A DNA stretch of 39,886 bases. It comes from Bacillus sp. BP-3. GTDB lineage: Bacteria; Bacillota; Bacilli; Bacillales; Bacillaceae_G. Shown here piece after piece: positions 14,927 to 22,046 of this stretch; position 1 is the stretch's first letter; the number at the start of each line of letters is the position of its first letter. A model generated the notes under the pieces. It made no database searches and was not told the DNA's origin. It was given only the letters and a program-made list of their open reading frames with translations. The stretch is from assembly GCF_028401955.1 (NCBI RefSeq), contig NZ_JAQOTJ010000026.1, forward strand, positions 1-39,886, read 5' to 3'. The position numbers were made by a program, and so were the translations under genes.

Positions 14927-16252
14927 TTGCACGAAACAACACAAGAAATTGCGAACTGGCAATACTACTTTGCAATTGTGGTCTTTTTAATTACATATGC
15001 CATTATCATTTCTGAAAAAATTAATCGCGCTGTCATCGCGCTGCTCGGTGCAGCCTTAATGGTCATTGTTGGCGTTGTTGATTTACATAACGCTTTTACA
15101 AAGCATATTGAATGGGGAACGATTACCTTACTTATCGGTATGATGATTTTAGTTAACATTACAAGTAAATCGGGGGTCTTTCAGTACGTTGCGATTAAAT
15201 CTGCTAAGAAAGCAAAAGGAAATCCAATTCGCATTTTAATTGTTCTTTCCTTACTAACTGCAGTTGGTTCTGCCTTTTTAGACAACGTAACAACTGTTCT
15301 TCTCGTTGTACCAGTTACACTATCTATCACACGTATTTTACAAGTTAATCCTGTTCCATATTTACTATCAGAAATTATTTTCTCAAATATCGGCGGAACA
15401 GCTACACTTATTGGTGACCCACCAAACATTATGATTGGCTCATCAAATAAACATTTAGACTTTAATGCCTTTTTAGTTAACTTAGCTCCAATTGTAATTA
15501 TCATTATCGCTGTAACAGCGGTTATGTTGTACTTCATATACAGAAAGCAATTGGTAGCTGACCCGATTCAAATTAAAAAATTAATGAGTTTAAATGAAAA
15601 GCAATATATTAAAGATCCAGTGCTGATGAAAAAATCGTTAACAGTACTTGGTCTGACAATTTTCGGCTTTATGACGCACTCTATTTTCCACATTGATGCA
15701 GCAGTTATCGCCTTAACAGGAGCAACGGTATTAATGTTAATCGGCGTAAAAGAACATGAAATTGAAGATGTGTTTGCGCATGTAGAATGGGTTACGATAT
15801 TCTTCTTTGCTGGTTTATTCGTTCTCGTTGGCGGCCTTATTGATATCGGTTTAATTAAGTCGTTAGCACAACAAGTGTTAAACGTAACTGGCGGTGACAT
15901 TTCCTTTGCTTCTGTACTTATTTTATGGGTATCCGGTATCGCTTCTGCAACGATTGATAACATCCCATTCGTTGCAACAATGATTCCACTTATTAACGAT
16001 ATGGCAGTTGGACTTGGCTTAACACCATCCGATGCACAAGTTGATGTACTTTGGTGGGCATTAGCACTCGGTGCTTGTTTAGGCGGAAACGGAACATTAA
16101 TCGGGGCATCTGCAAACGTAATTGTTGCAGGTATCGCAAACCGCGAAGGACATGGCTTCAGCTATATGGAATTCTTAAAAGTCGGCTTCCCAATCACAAT
16201 TGTTTCATTAATCATTTCAAACATTTATATTTATTTACGTTACTTAATGTAA
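14927..16252 (+). CDS. ArsB/NhaD family ion transporter
   Basis: 441-residue polytopic protein of the ion transporter superfamily (ArsB/NhaD, P-protein-like), with roughly 11-12 helices. Two family signatures are visible: SAFLDNVTTVLLVVPV with IGGTATLIGDPPN in the first half, and SATIDNIPFVATMIPL with GGNGTLIGASANV in the second, giving the inverted-repeat architecture. The ion is not clear; Na+/H+ exchange and organic or oxyanion export are all known in the family. TTG at 14927 is chosen because GGAG is 9 bases upstream; the ATG at 14918 overlaps that site. Monocistronic, with a promoter and palindrome upstream. Confidence 0.88.
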   Translation: MHETTQEIANWQYYFAIVVFLITYAIIISEKINRAVIALLGAALMVIVGVVDLHNAFTKHIEWGTITLLIGMMILVNITSKSGVFQYVAIKSAKKAKGNPIRILIVLSLLTAVGSAFLDNVTTVLLVVPVTLSITRILQVNPVPYLLSEIIFSNIGGTATLIGDPPNIMIGSSNKHLDFNAFLVNLAPIVIIIIAVTAVMLYFIYRKQLVADPIQIKKLMSLNEKQYIKDPVLMKKSLTVLGLTIFGFMTHSIFHIDAAVIALTGATVLMLIGVKEHEIEDVFAHVEWVTIFFFAGLFVLVGGLIDIGLIKSLAQQVLNVTGGDISFASVLILWVSGIASATIDNIPFVATMIPLINDMAVGLGLTPSDAQVDVLWWALALGACLGGNGTLIGASANVIVAGIANREGHGFSYMEFLKVGFPITIVSLIISNIYIYLRYLM

Positions 16253-16256
16253 CGAG

Positions 16257-16288
16257 AAAACGGAAGGGGGAGCCCCCTTCCGTTTTTT
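16257..16288 (+). terminator. terminator of the transporter gene
   Basis: A perfect stem AACGGAAGGGGG/CCCCCTTCCGTT followed by TTTT, just after the stop codon. Confidence 0.92.
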
Positions 16289-16295
16289 CGTTCTT

Positions 16296-16784
16296 TCAAT
16301 ATCTCGGTTCATTGTTTCGGATTACAAATAAATGAATCGGAAGAAAAATAAAAAATGTAATCACGTGTAAAACCGTATATAGTACTGCATTTGTTGTATA
16401 TCTTTCCAATAACAAATATACGATATAAACCCCTACCACCAATAAGAAAAGTGAAGATATGAATCCTAAAAACGGAATCCACCTCATAATAAAACAAGCT
16501 ACATATACACCGAATAGTTTCCAGCCTGATTGCGGTTGCATAAACTGTGGTAATTTCTTCCCAATTAAATCTCCCCATATTTTAGAGTTTAAAAATGGGA
16601 TAAATGCAAAGAAAGAATCTTCGCGCTCATCCGCTTTTGCCATGTTATATAGCGCAAATGCTGTTAACAAATAAGCAGCCACTGCCCAAATTAAAGCAAT
16701 GATAATAAAAATAAGTCCTAACGCTAAAAATCCAGCAATAATCCCATCACTTGATACACCGTCTATTACAATTTGGTCATCCAT
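16296..16784 (-). CDS. predicted membrane protein, function unknown
   Basis: 162 residues with four hydrophobic segments: about 15-47, 86-105, 108-125 and 135-155. Between the first two lies a polar loop with ADEREDSFFAFIPFLNSKIWGDLIG. I do not recognise a named family with confidence. GAAGGGGG lies 8 bases before ATG. It is convergent with the transporter and probably monocistronic. Confidence 0.78.
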   Translation of the reverse strand: MDDQIVIDGVSSDGIIAGFLALGLIFIIIALIWAVAAYLLTAFALYNMAKADEREDSFFAFIPFLNSKIWGDLIGKKLPQFMQPQSGWKLFGVYVACFIMRWIPFLGFISSLFLLVVGVYIVYLLLERYTTNAVLYTVLHVITFFIFLPIHLFVIRNNEPRY

Positions 16785-16865
16785 TTTAATACCCCCTTCT
16801 ATCTTAGTTCCATTCTTTTTCTATATATTCATTACGAAAAGTATTAAGAAGTGAATATAAAATTT

Positions 16866-17144
16866 TTTATCCCGCTATTCGTGGGCAGTAATACTCCCAC
16901 CTCAAAATTCAGCAAAAGCATTGTCCAGCTCTAGCGGCTAGAATCTCCGGTCGTTTCGTCCCCTCGGACGAGGCCAAGAGCACCTCTTTGTCGGGTGCTC
17001 CAACGTCCTGCGATTCTGAACGAGCCACTTCCGCTTTTCTTAAGAAGTTAGGTGGGAGATAAACTGCTGGCATGCGCCCGATTGGTGAGGGCTGATAATC
17101 AGTGGGGGATGAAAATCCCCCCACTGATTAAAGTTTCACTTTAT
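16866..17144 (+). repeat. bcr1 element interrupted by a second repeat
   Basis: 279 bp bounded by TTTAT at 16866-16870 and 17140-17144. The outer parts match the uninterrupted copy at 38362-38513: TTTATCCCGCTATTCGTGGG at the left and TGATTAAAGTTTCACTTTAT at the right. About 120 extra bases sit at the loop, between GCAAAA and AAGAAGTTAGG. Confidence 0.88.
16920..17040 (-). repeat. structured intergenic repeat B nested in bcr1
   Basis: Read on the minus strand it starts AGAAAAGCGGAAGTGGCTCG and ends CTAGCCGCTAGAGCTGGACA. It shares most blocks with 18183-18300: AAAGCG, TCAGAAT, TGGAGC, AGAGG, GCTCTT, GCCTCG, ATTCTAG and GAGCTGGA. Self-complementary blocks (AGAAT/ATTCT) suggest a folded RNA or DNA. 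Similar elements are, from memory, common between genes in Bacillaceae. Confidence 0.75.
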
Positions 17145-17189
17145 CTATGCTACACTTAAATTGAAAAATATGAATGTGGAGTGAGCCTT

Positions 17190-17873
17190 ATGCATCCTTT
17201 TACCGTAAGCATACAAGAACACTTTGAAGCACATCGAAACCGTGAAAAAGCAGAACCAATGGAACGTTATATGAAAAACCACTTTCCCTTTCTTGGCATT
17301 CAAACACCAGAGCGTAAGCAATTGGTTCGTGAAGTACTGAAAAACAATGAAGCACCGAAAGCAGCAGATCTTCCCGTAATTGTTCGCGAACTTTGGGCAC
17401 TGCCAGAACGAGAATTTCAAATGGTTGCTTTAACGCTATTGGATAAATATCGAAAACATTTAGCTGAAACACATATCCCACTTTTAGAAGAGCTCATCAC
17501 AACAAAATCATGGTGGGATTCCGTGGATATGCTCGCAAGTCATTTTGTCGGCCTTATTTTAGAAGCACACCCACATTTAATCGAATCGTATATGCAAAAA
17601 TGGATGGCCTCTAACAATATGTGGCTGCAAAGAACATGCCTGTTATTTCAGCTCAAGTATAAAGAAAAAACAAATACGAAGATTCTCTTCTCATTAATCG
17701 AACAGCTAAGTCACTCTAAAGAATTTTTCATTCAAAAAGCAATCGGCTGGGCACTTCGTGAATACGCAAAAACAAATCCTCAAGCTGTATGGGAATTCGT
17801 CCAAACGCATGAGCTTGCACCACTTAGTAAACGTGAAGCTACTAAACATATTAAAAATGTATTTGCAGAGTAA
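17190..17873 (+). CDS. alkD: DNA alkylation repair glycosylase AlkD
   Basis: 227-residue all-helical HEAT-repeat DNA glycosylase. It removes bulky or cationic N3- and N7-alkyl purines without base flipping. The residues I recall as catalytic or DNA-contacting in B. cereus AlkD are at the same numbers: Trp109 and Asp113 in KSWWDSVD, Arg148 in WLQRT, Trp187 in AIGWALREYAK. It visibly differs elsewhere from the B. cereus ATCC sequence I remember, so this may be a divergent orthologue. The ATG at 17190 follows GTGGAGTG. The bcr1 composite ends 45 bases upstream and could affect its expression. Confidence 0.92.
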   Translation: MHPFTVSIQEHFEAHRNREKAEPMERYMKNHFPFLGIQTPERKQLVREVLKNNEAPKAADLPVIVRELWALPEREFQMVALTLLDKYRKHLAETHIPLLEELITTKSWWDSVDMLASHFVGLILEAHPHLIESYMQKWMASNNMWLQRTCLLFQLKYKEKTNTKILFSLIEQLSHSKEFFIQKAIGWALREYAKTNPQAVWEFVQTHELAPLSKREATKHIKNVFAE

Positions 17874-17932
17874 GTTTTGGGCTATACTACATAACAGACA
17901 CTGCATATACTAACCTAAACACACGCTCTCTA

Positions 17933-17961
17933 TTGTGAATTAGAAAAGAACATGATAGAAT
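17933..17961 (+). promoter_or_regulatory. promoter of the glyS T-box transcript
   Basis: TTGTGA (17933-17938), 17-base spacer, TAGAAT (17956-17961), placed about 30 bases before the T-box Stem I. Confidence 0.7.
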
Positions 17962-17984
17962 ATGGTCATCTATTTTTTAAATAT

Positions 17985-18180
17985 GGTAGCGATGAAGGAC
18001 AAATAAGTACTTGCAAAGAAGAAGCGATTCAGGGATGGTGTAAGCCTGAAACTGCAAGGAAACGGCAGTCCCGAGCAATACAATATAAAGTGGACATACA
18101 CCTTTGTGTGTCAACTAGGGTGGAACCGCGGGCAAACGCTCGTCCCTAGGCAAATAAGCCTTGGGATGAGCGTTTTTTTT
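17985..18180 (+). promoter_or_regulatory. glycine T-box riboswitch controlling glyS
   Basis: A complete T-box leader. The AGTA loop-E strand (18006-18009) faces GGAAACGGCAGTCC, which carries the specifier GGC at 18064-18066, a glycine codon. The distal Stem I motif GATGGTGTAAG is present. The T-box AGGGTGGAACCGCG lies at 18117-18130, followed by a terminator (18134-18180, AAACGCTC with GAGCGTTT and eight T). Uncharged tRNA-Gly binding should favour the antiterminator and let RNA polymerase reach glyS. Confidence 0.95.
18134..18180 (+). terminator. T-box intrinsic terminator
   Basis: Stem AACGCTCGTCCC with GGGATGAGCGTT (one mismatch and a GU pair) and eight T. It competes with the antiterminator that uses the T-box bases. 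Confidence 0.92.
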
Positions 18181-18182
18181 AT

Positions 18183-18300
18183 TGAAAAGCGAAAGCGGCT
18201 TGCTCAGAATATGAGGGGGATGGAGCTTATGACATAGAGGCGCTCTTTGCCTCGGCGAAAGAAGCGAAGCCACCGAATATTCTAGTCGCTGGAGCTGGAT
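18183..18300 (+). repeat. structured intergenic repeat B in the glyS leader
   Basis: Begins TTGAAAAGCGAAAGCGGCT and ends AGTCGCTGGAGCTGGAT. It is homologous to the element nested in bcr1 at 16920-17040. It lies between the T-box terminator and the glyS ribosome site, so it is part of every full-length glyS mRNA. Confidence 0.75.
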
Positions 18301-18302
18301 CT

Positions 18303-18331
18303 ATTGAAAAGCGGGAGCGGCTCGTTCGCCT
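18303..18331 (+). repeat. partial second copy of repeat B
   Basis: ATTGAAAAGCGGGAGCGGCT repeats the first 30 bases of the preceding copy and then diverges, a tandem fragment of the same repeat. Confidence 0.65.
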
Positions 18332-18398
18332 AATCGCTTCTCCAAGTACTCCACTATCTTTCATCGCCAATACGTTATCTTTTAAGGAGGAATTGAAA

Positions 18399-19775
18399 AT
18401 GGCTTCAATGGAGCAAATCGTAAACTTAGCAAAGCATCGTGGTTTTGTTTTCCCTGGTTCTGAAATTTACGGCGGTCTTGCAAATACTTGGGACTACGGT
18501 CCACTTGGTATCGAATTAAAAAACAACGTCAAAAAAGCTTGGTGGAAAAAATTCATTCAAGAATCTCCGTATAACGTGGGTTTAGATGCAGCAATTTTAA
18601 TGAACCCAAAAACTTGGATAGCATCTGGACACGTTGGAAACTTCAACGATCCAATGATCGACTGTAAAAAATGTAAAGCACGCCATCGTGCTGATAAATT
18701 AATTGAAGATGCATTAGAAGCAAAAGGTATCGAAATGATCGTTGATGGTCTTACTTTCGATCAAATGGCTGGATTAATGAAAGAGCACGAAGTAAAATGC
18801 CCAGATTGCGGCAGTGAAGACTTCACTGAAATTCGTCAGTTCAACTTAATGTTCAAAACATTCCAAGGCGTTACAGAATCTAGCACAAACGAAATTTTCC
18901 TTCGTCCTGAAACTGCACAAGGTATTTTCGTAAACTTCAAAAACGTACAGCGCTCTATGCGTAAAAAGCTTCCATTTGGTATCGGCCAAATCGGTAAAAG
19001 CTTCCGTAACGAGATTACGCCTGGTAACTTTACATTCCGTACGCGTGAGTTCGAACAAATGGAACTTGAATTCTTCTGCAAGCCTGGCGACGATTTAGAA
19101 TGGTTCACATTCTGGCGCAACACTTGTAAAAACTGGCTTCTTTCGCTTGGTATGAACGAAGAAAGCATGCGCCTTCGTGACCATGGTGAAGAAGAATTAT
19201 CTCACTACAGTAACGCAACAACTGATATCGAATTTAAATTCCCATTTGGCTGGGGCGAGCTTTGGGGTATTGCATCTCGTACTGACTTTGACTTAAACCG
19301 TCATATGGAACATTCTACTGAAGACTTTAACTATGTAGATCCACAAACGAATGAGCGTTACGTACCATACTGTATCGAGCCATCTCTTGGAGCAGATCGC
19401 GTAACATTAGCATTCTTATGTGATGCATACGAAGAGGAACAATTAGAAAACGATTCTCGTACAGTTCTTCGTTTCCACCCAGCATTAGCACCATTTAAAG
19501 CAGCTATCCTGCCGCTTTCTAAAAAGCTATCTGAAGGTGCTGCGGAAGTGTTCACAGAACTTGCGAAAGACTTTATGGTAGACTTCGACGAAACAGGCTC
19601 TATCGGTAAACGTTACCGCCGCCAAGACGAAATCGGTACACCATTCTGTATCACATATGACTTTGATTCTGTTGAAGACAAAGCAGTAACAGTACGTGAC
19701 CGTGACACAATGGAACAAGTACGTATGCCAATTAGCGAATTAAAAGGCTTCTTAGAAAAGAAAATTCAATTCTAA
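18399..19775 (+). CDS. glyS: glycyl-tRNA synthetase (single-chain, alpha2 type)
   Basis: 458-residue class II synthetase charging tRNA-Gly. The N-terminal motif 1 region contains [20 protein letters not shown]. An insertion domain has a zinc-ribbon pattern (CKKC near 90 and CPDCGSED near 133). Motif 2 has [21 protein letters not shown] near 205-225 and motif 3 [12 protein letters not shown] near 327. An anticodon-binding domain ends the protein. It is the eukaryote/archaea-like homodimer, not the alpha2beta2 form of B. subtilis. AAGGAGG precedes ATG at 18399. Regulation is by the upstream GGC T-box. Confidence 0.96.
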   Translation: MASMEQIVNLAKHRGFVFPGSEIYGGLANTWDYGPLGIELKNNVKKAWWKKFIQESPYNVGLDAAILMNPKTWIASGHVGNFNDPMIDCKKCKARHRADKLIEDALEAKGIEMIVDGLTFDQMAGLMKEHEVKCPDCGSEDFTEIRQFNLMFKTFQGVTESSTNEIFLRPETAQGIFVNFKNVQRSMRKKLPFGIGQIGKSFRNEITPGNFTFRTREFEQMELEFFCKPGDDLEWFTFWRNTCKNWLLSLGMNEESMRLRDHGEEELSHYSNATTDIEFKFPFGWGELWGIASRTDFDLNRHMEHSTEDFNYVDPQTNERYVPYCIEPSLGADRVTLAFLCDAYEEEQLENDSRTVLRFHPALAPFKAAILPLSKKLSEGAAEVFTELAKDFMVDFDETGSIGKRYRRQDEIGTPFCITYDFDSVEDKAVTVRDRDTMEQVRMPISELKGFLEKKIQF

Positions 19776-19778
19776 TGG

Positions 19779-19807
19779 AAAAAGGACTGCTTGAAGCAGT
19801 CCTTTTT
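19779..19807 (+). terminator. terminator of glyS
   Basis: Perfect 12-bp stem AAAAAGGACTGC/GCAGTCCTTTTT with a 5-base loop, just after the stop codon. Confidence 0.92.
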
Positions 19808-19885
19808 ACGTGCTCACCGATATATCGGCGGAAGTCGAGCATTTATAAGCGATTGGACACGCAAATAGTCCATCTCTCTTCTTAT

Positions 19886-20263
19886 TTATCTTTTCGCTTT
19901 CACAGCAATTGTACATCTTGAAATACAAATTAAATTATTTTCTTCATCAATAATTCGAATGTCCCATACCATCGTCGTCTTTCCTTTGTGAAGCGGTGTT
20001 CCAATCGCTGTGACTATACCGTCTCGTTTAGACAACAGATGATTTGCATTAATTTCAAGACCAAAACAAATATATTTCTCTTGATCAATTAAATTATATG
20101 TACCGACACTAGCAACTGTTTCTGCTAAAGCGACAGAAGCCCCTCCGTGTAAAAAACCAAATGGTTGATGCGTGCTTCCATGTACCGGCATCGTCGCCAC
20201 AACTTTTTCCTCTGTCATTTCTAATAATTCAATACCTAACGCTTCCATTAATGTTTTAGGCAT
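19886..20263 (-). CDS. yuxO: hotdog-fold thioesterase (PaaI/YuxO-like)
   Basis: 125-residue PaaI-type hotdog thioesterase. The family motif QPFGFLHGGASVALAE (about 37-52) holds the catalytic region, and GLEINANHL is the central strand. The closest relative I recall is B. subtilis YuxO, proposed to act as 1,4-dihydroxy-2-naphthoyl-CoA hydrolase in menaquinone synthesis; other acyl-CoA substrates are possible. ATG 20263 has AAAGGGG 8 bases upstream. The ORF extends 27 codons further, overlapping the divergent gene, without support. Confidence 0.87.
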   Translation of the reverse strand: MPKTLMEALGIELLEMTEEKVVATMPVHGSTHQPFGFLHGGASVALAETVASVGTYNLIDQEKYICFGLEINANHLLSKRDGIVTAIGTPLHKGKTTMVWDIRIIDEENNLICISRCTIAVKAKR

Positions 20264-20357
20264 ATGGCTGTCCCCTTTCAAATTCCCATAAAATGCATAA
20301 TAAAATCTATTTCTTTTCAAACTATTAGTGAGTCTATAATACATGGAGGTATATTAT

Positions 20358-21101
20358 ATGAAGAAACTATTATATATCATGTTACTTTCTTTCTTCTCAA
20401 TTGCTATTGTACCAAAAGAAACAATAAGTGCCCAAACATCTAACATTACAATTGAAGTGCATACTGAAACAAAAAAAGGTAAGAAACCTTATTTTGAATA
20501 TCAACTCAATTACCCACAATTTCGTAACATTCTAGACAAGCAATTTCAAAAGAAAGTGAATACGTATTATGAAAAAAGCATAAATCAGTTTAAACGGAAT
20601 TTAGAAAAAGAGGCAAAAACATATTATGAACAATTCAAAGAAACTGATGCTCCGTTTCATCCATATGTTGCAAATGTTGACTACAAAGTTGGATTCAATA
20701 CATTCCCATTACTCAGTCTGTATGTAAACTATTATCAATACACAGGCGGTGCTCATGGTATGTATGAATGGAAAGCAAATACGTTCGATGTTCAGCAGAA
20801 CAAACCGCTTCACTTAGCAGATTTATTTCAAAAAGATAGTCAATATGAAAACATCATTAAGACCGAAATCATTAGACAAATTGAACACAATAAGGAGAAT
20901 TTCTTTCCAGACGCTGCCGAGAAAATAATAAATGAAAAAAAACTCAAATATGTTTTAGAACAAGACAATTTAATGATTTATTTCCCATTGTATGAAATTG
21001 CACCTTACGTCAGTGGCATCCCACAATTCCGTATTCCTTATACGCTACTTCGAGAAGTGTTAAAACCGAAATACCAAAATATTTTAATTGACAATGCCTA
21101 G
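20358..21101 (+). CDS. secreted DUF4163/DUF3298 protein (RsiV/PdaC-type)
   Basis: 247 residues. An N-terminal signal peptide (MKKLLYIMLLSFFSIAIV, cut probably after ISAQ) leads to a DUF4163-like region and a C-terminal DUF3298 domain with YYQYTGGAHGMYEWKANTFD near 130-150. The same domain pair forms the outside part of anti-sigma factor RsiV and the N-terminus of PdaC; here there is no catalytic or cytoplasmic domain. It could bind lysozyme-like ligands or peptidoglycan, but that is inference. GGAGG lies 8 bases before ATG 20358. Its last codons contain the -35 box of bioY. Confidence 0.82.
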   Translation: MKKLLYIMLLSFFSIAIVPKETISAQTSNITIEVHTETKKGKKPYFEYQLNYPQFRNILDKQFQKKVNTYYEKSINQFKRNLEKEAKTYYEQFKETDAPFHPYVANVDYKVGFNTFPLLSLYVNYYQYTGGAHGMYEWKANTFDVQQNKPLHLADLFQKDSQYENIIKTEIIRQIEHNKENFFPDAAEKIINEKKLKYVLEQDNLMIYFPLYEIAPYVSGIPQFRIPYTLLREVLKPKYQNILIDNA

Positions 21102-21117
21102 GCAGATTCAGTACCAT
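21088..21117 (+). promoter_or_regulatory. bioY promoter candidate
   Basis: Perfect -35 TTGACA (21088-21093), 18-base spacer and TACCAT (21112-21117). The -35 lies in the last codons of the preceding gene, and the BirA site follows directly. Confidence 0.5.
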
Positions 21118-21118
21118 A

Positions 21119-21150
21119 TTGTTAACCAAACAACAACAGGAGGTTGACAT
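21119..21150 (+). promoter_or_regulatory. BirA (biotin repressor) operator
   Basis: TTGTTAACC (21119-21127), 14-base spacer and GGTTGACAT (21142-21150) form the inverted repeat typical of BirA operators (TTGTAAACC-N-GGTTTACAA in E. coli). The right arm includes the bioY Shine-Dalgarno. Biotinyl-AMP-loaded BirA would block transcription of bioY. Confidence 0.85.
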
Positions 21151-21151
21151 T

Positions 21152-21742
21152 ATGAATAAGCTTCGTGCATTAGACTTAGCTTTCGCCGCGATGTTTGTCG
21201 CACTTATGGCGATTGGCGCCAATATTACATCTTGGGCACCATTTCTACAAATTGCAGGTGTTCCACTTTCTATGCAGCCATTTTTTGCTATTTTAGCTGG
21301 CCTTCTTCTTGGAAGCCGCCTCGGGGCCTTATCTATGATCGTTTATACATTAGTTGGAATTGCCGGAGCACCTATATTTGCTGGATTTAAAGCTGGATTT
21401 AGTCAACTTTTAAGCCCAACTGGTGGATTTATTATTGCTTTCATTATCGTTGCTTATGTAACAGGAAAGATTGTTGAGCAAGTGAAAAACCCAAAATTCG
21501 GGACGTTCGCTACAGCTTCAACTGTTGGAATCATCCTTACCTATGTCATTGGAACAACTTATATGTACTTAGCTATCAATAACTGGATGGGTGGTCACAT
21601 TAGCTATGTAGCTGCTTGGAAAATTATGATGTGGTTTGCGGTAAAAGATATTATCTTTACAGTCATTGGTGCAGTTATTGCCCCCCGTATATACTATGCG
21701 GTTCGCCGTTCTGCCTATCAAAATAGTCGCTTCGCTTCATAA
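21152..21742 (+). CDS. bioY: biotin transporter BioY
   Basis: 196-residue BioY, the substrate-binding S component of an ECF-type biotin importer. It has about six helices, with the conserved GVPLSMQPFFAILAGLLLG near 37-56, GxPxFAGFKAGFSQLLSPTGGFI near 83-103, and a C-terminal KDIIFTVIGAVI. It can act with the shared EcfAAT module, which is not in this window. ATG 21152 follows GGAGG by 8 bases. A BirA operator overlaps the ribosome site. Its TAA stop is embedded in the terminal ATAAA of a bcr1 element. Confidence 0.93.
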   Translation: MNKLRALDLAFAAMFVALMAIGANITSWAPFLQIAGVPLSMQPFFAILAGLLLGSRLGALSMIVYTLVGIAGAPIFAGFKAGFSQLLSPTGGFIIAFIIVAYVTGKIVEQVKNPKFGTFATASTVGIILTYVIGTTYMYLAINNWMGGHISYVAAWKIMMWFAVKDIIFTVIGAVIAPRIYYAVRRSAYQNSRFAS

Positions 21743-21867
21743 AGTGAAACTTCCATCAGTGACGCTTTTCTCACTGATGGTTAGTTGAACCAATCGGGCT
21801 TTTGCGGGCAGTTAGTTTTCTTCCCTGCTCTTTTTCAGCCCTTACTGCCCACGAATAGCGGGATAAA
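21739..21867 (-). repeat. bcr1 element abutting bioY
   Basis: 129 bp, ATAAAGTGAAACTTCCATCA to CACGAATAGCGGGATAAA, with perfect ATAAA at both ends. Internal blocks GAACCAATCGGGC and TTACTGCCCACGAATAG match the other copies. The last ATAAA is followed by GTGAAACTTCCATTG, so a second bcr1 end starts in the same ATAAA and stops after about 18 bases. The left ATAAA contains the bioY stop codon. Confidence 0.88.
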
Positions 21868-21917
21868 GTGAAACTTCCATTGTTTGTGGAAATCATTATT
21901 GTCTTTTATTACGAGCT

Positions 21918-21955
21918 AAAGAGGATATTCTCCTATTGGATGATATCCTCTTTTT
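21918..21955 (+). terminator. terminator downstream of bioY
   Basis: Stem AAGAGGATAT/ATATCCTCTT with a 15-base loop and a T-run, about 175 bases beyond bioY and after the bcr1 copy. Confidence 0.75.
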
Positions 21956-21979
21956 CATGGCTATTACTAAGATATATAT

Positions 21980-22008
21980 TTGATTTTTACATACAAATAA
22001 ATTATGCT
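21980..22008 (+). promoter_or_regulatory. promoter of the flippase-GT4-ligase operon
   Basis: TTGATT (21980-21985), 17-base spacer, TATGCT (22003-22008), about 40 bases upstream of the first ATG of the operon. Confidence 0.6.
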
Positions 22009-22046
22009 TGAAAAAGAATTAAATTAAAGTAAGGATTTGATTAAAA

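Larger units (their letters stand above)
16785..17189. other. intergenic region filled by bcr1 with nested repeat, no gene
   Basis: 405 bases without a credible gene. Most is the bcr1 element at 16866-17144 with its insert; the rest is the short upstream region of alkD. Confidence 0.75.

Noticed and set aside
15181-15537. 118-codon minus-strand frame within the transporter gene
   Set aside because: Antisense shadow; the hydrophobic transporter codons give long open frames on the other strand.
16909-17124. Open frame of 71 codons on the minus strand
   Set aside because: It lies inside the bcr1/repeat B composite and has no ribosome site; repeat structure explains it.
16866-17144. CRISPR array or tRNA cluster at the dense hairpin regions
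   Set aside because: Repeats are not regularly spaced with unique spacers, and no cloverleaf with CCA-type end is seen; bcr1 and repeat B explain the structure.
17952-18149. Open frame of 65 codons upstream of glyS
   Set aside because: It lies wholly in the T-box leader, whose RNA motifs explain the sequence.
19817-19828. CCGATATATCGG palindrome between glyS and the thioesterase gene
   Set aside because: Short and A/T-rich in its centre; no second copy or promoter context in the window to support a regulatory call.
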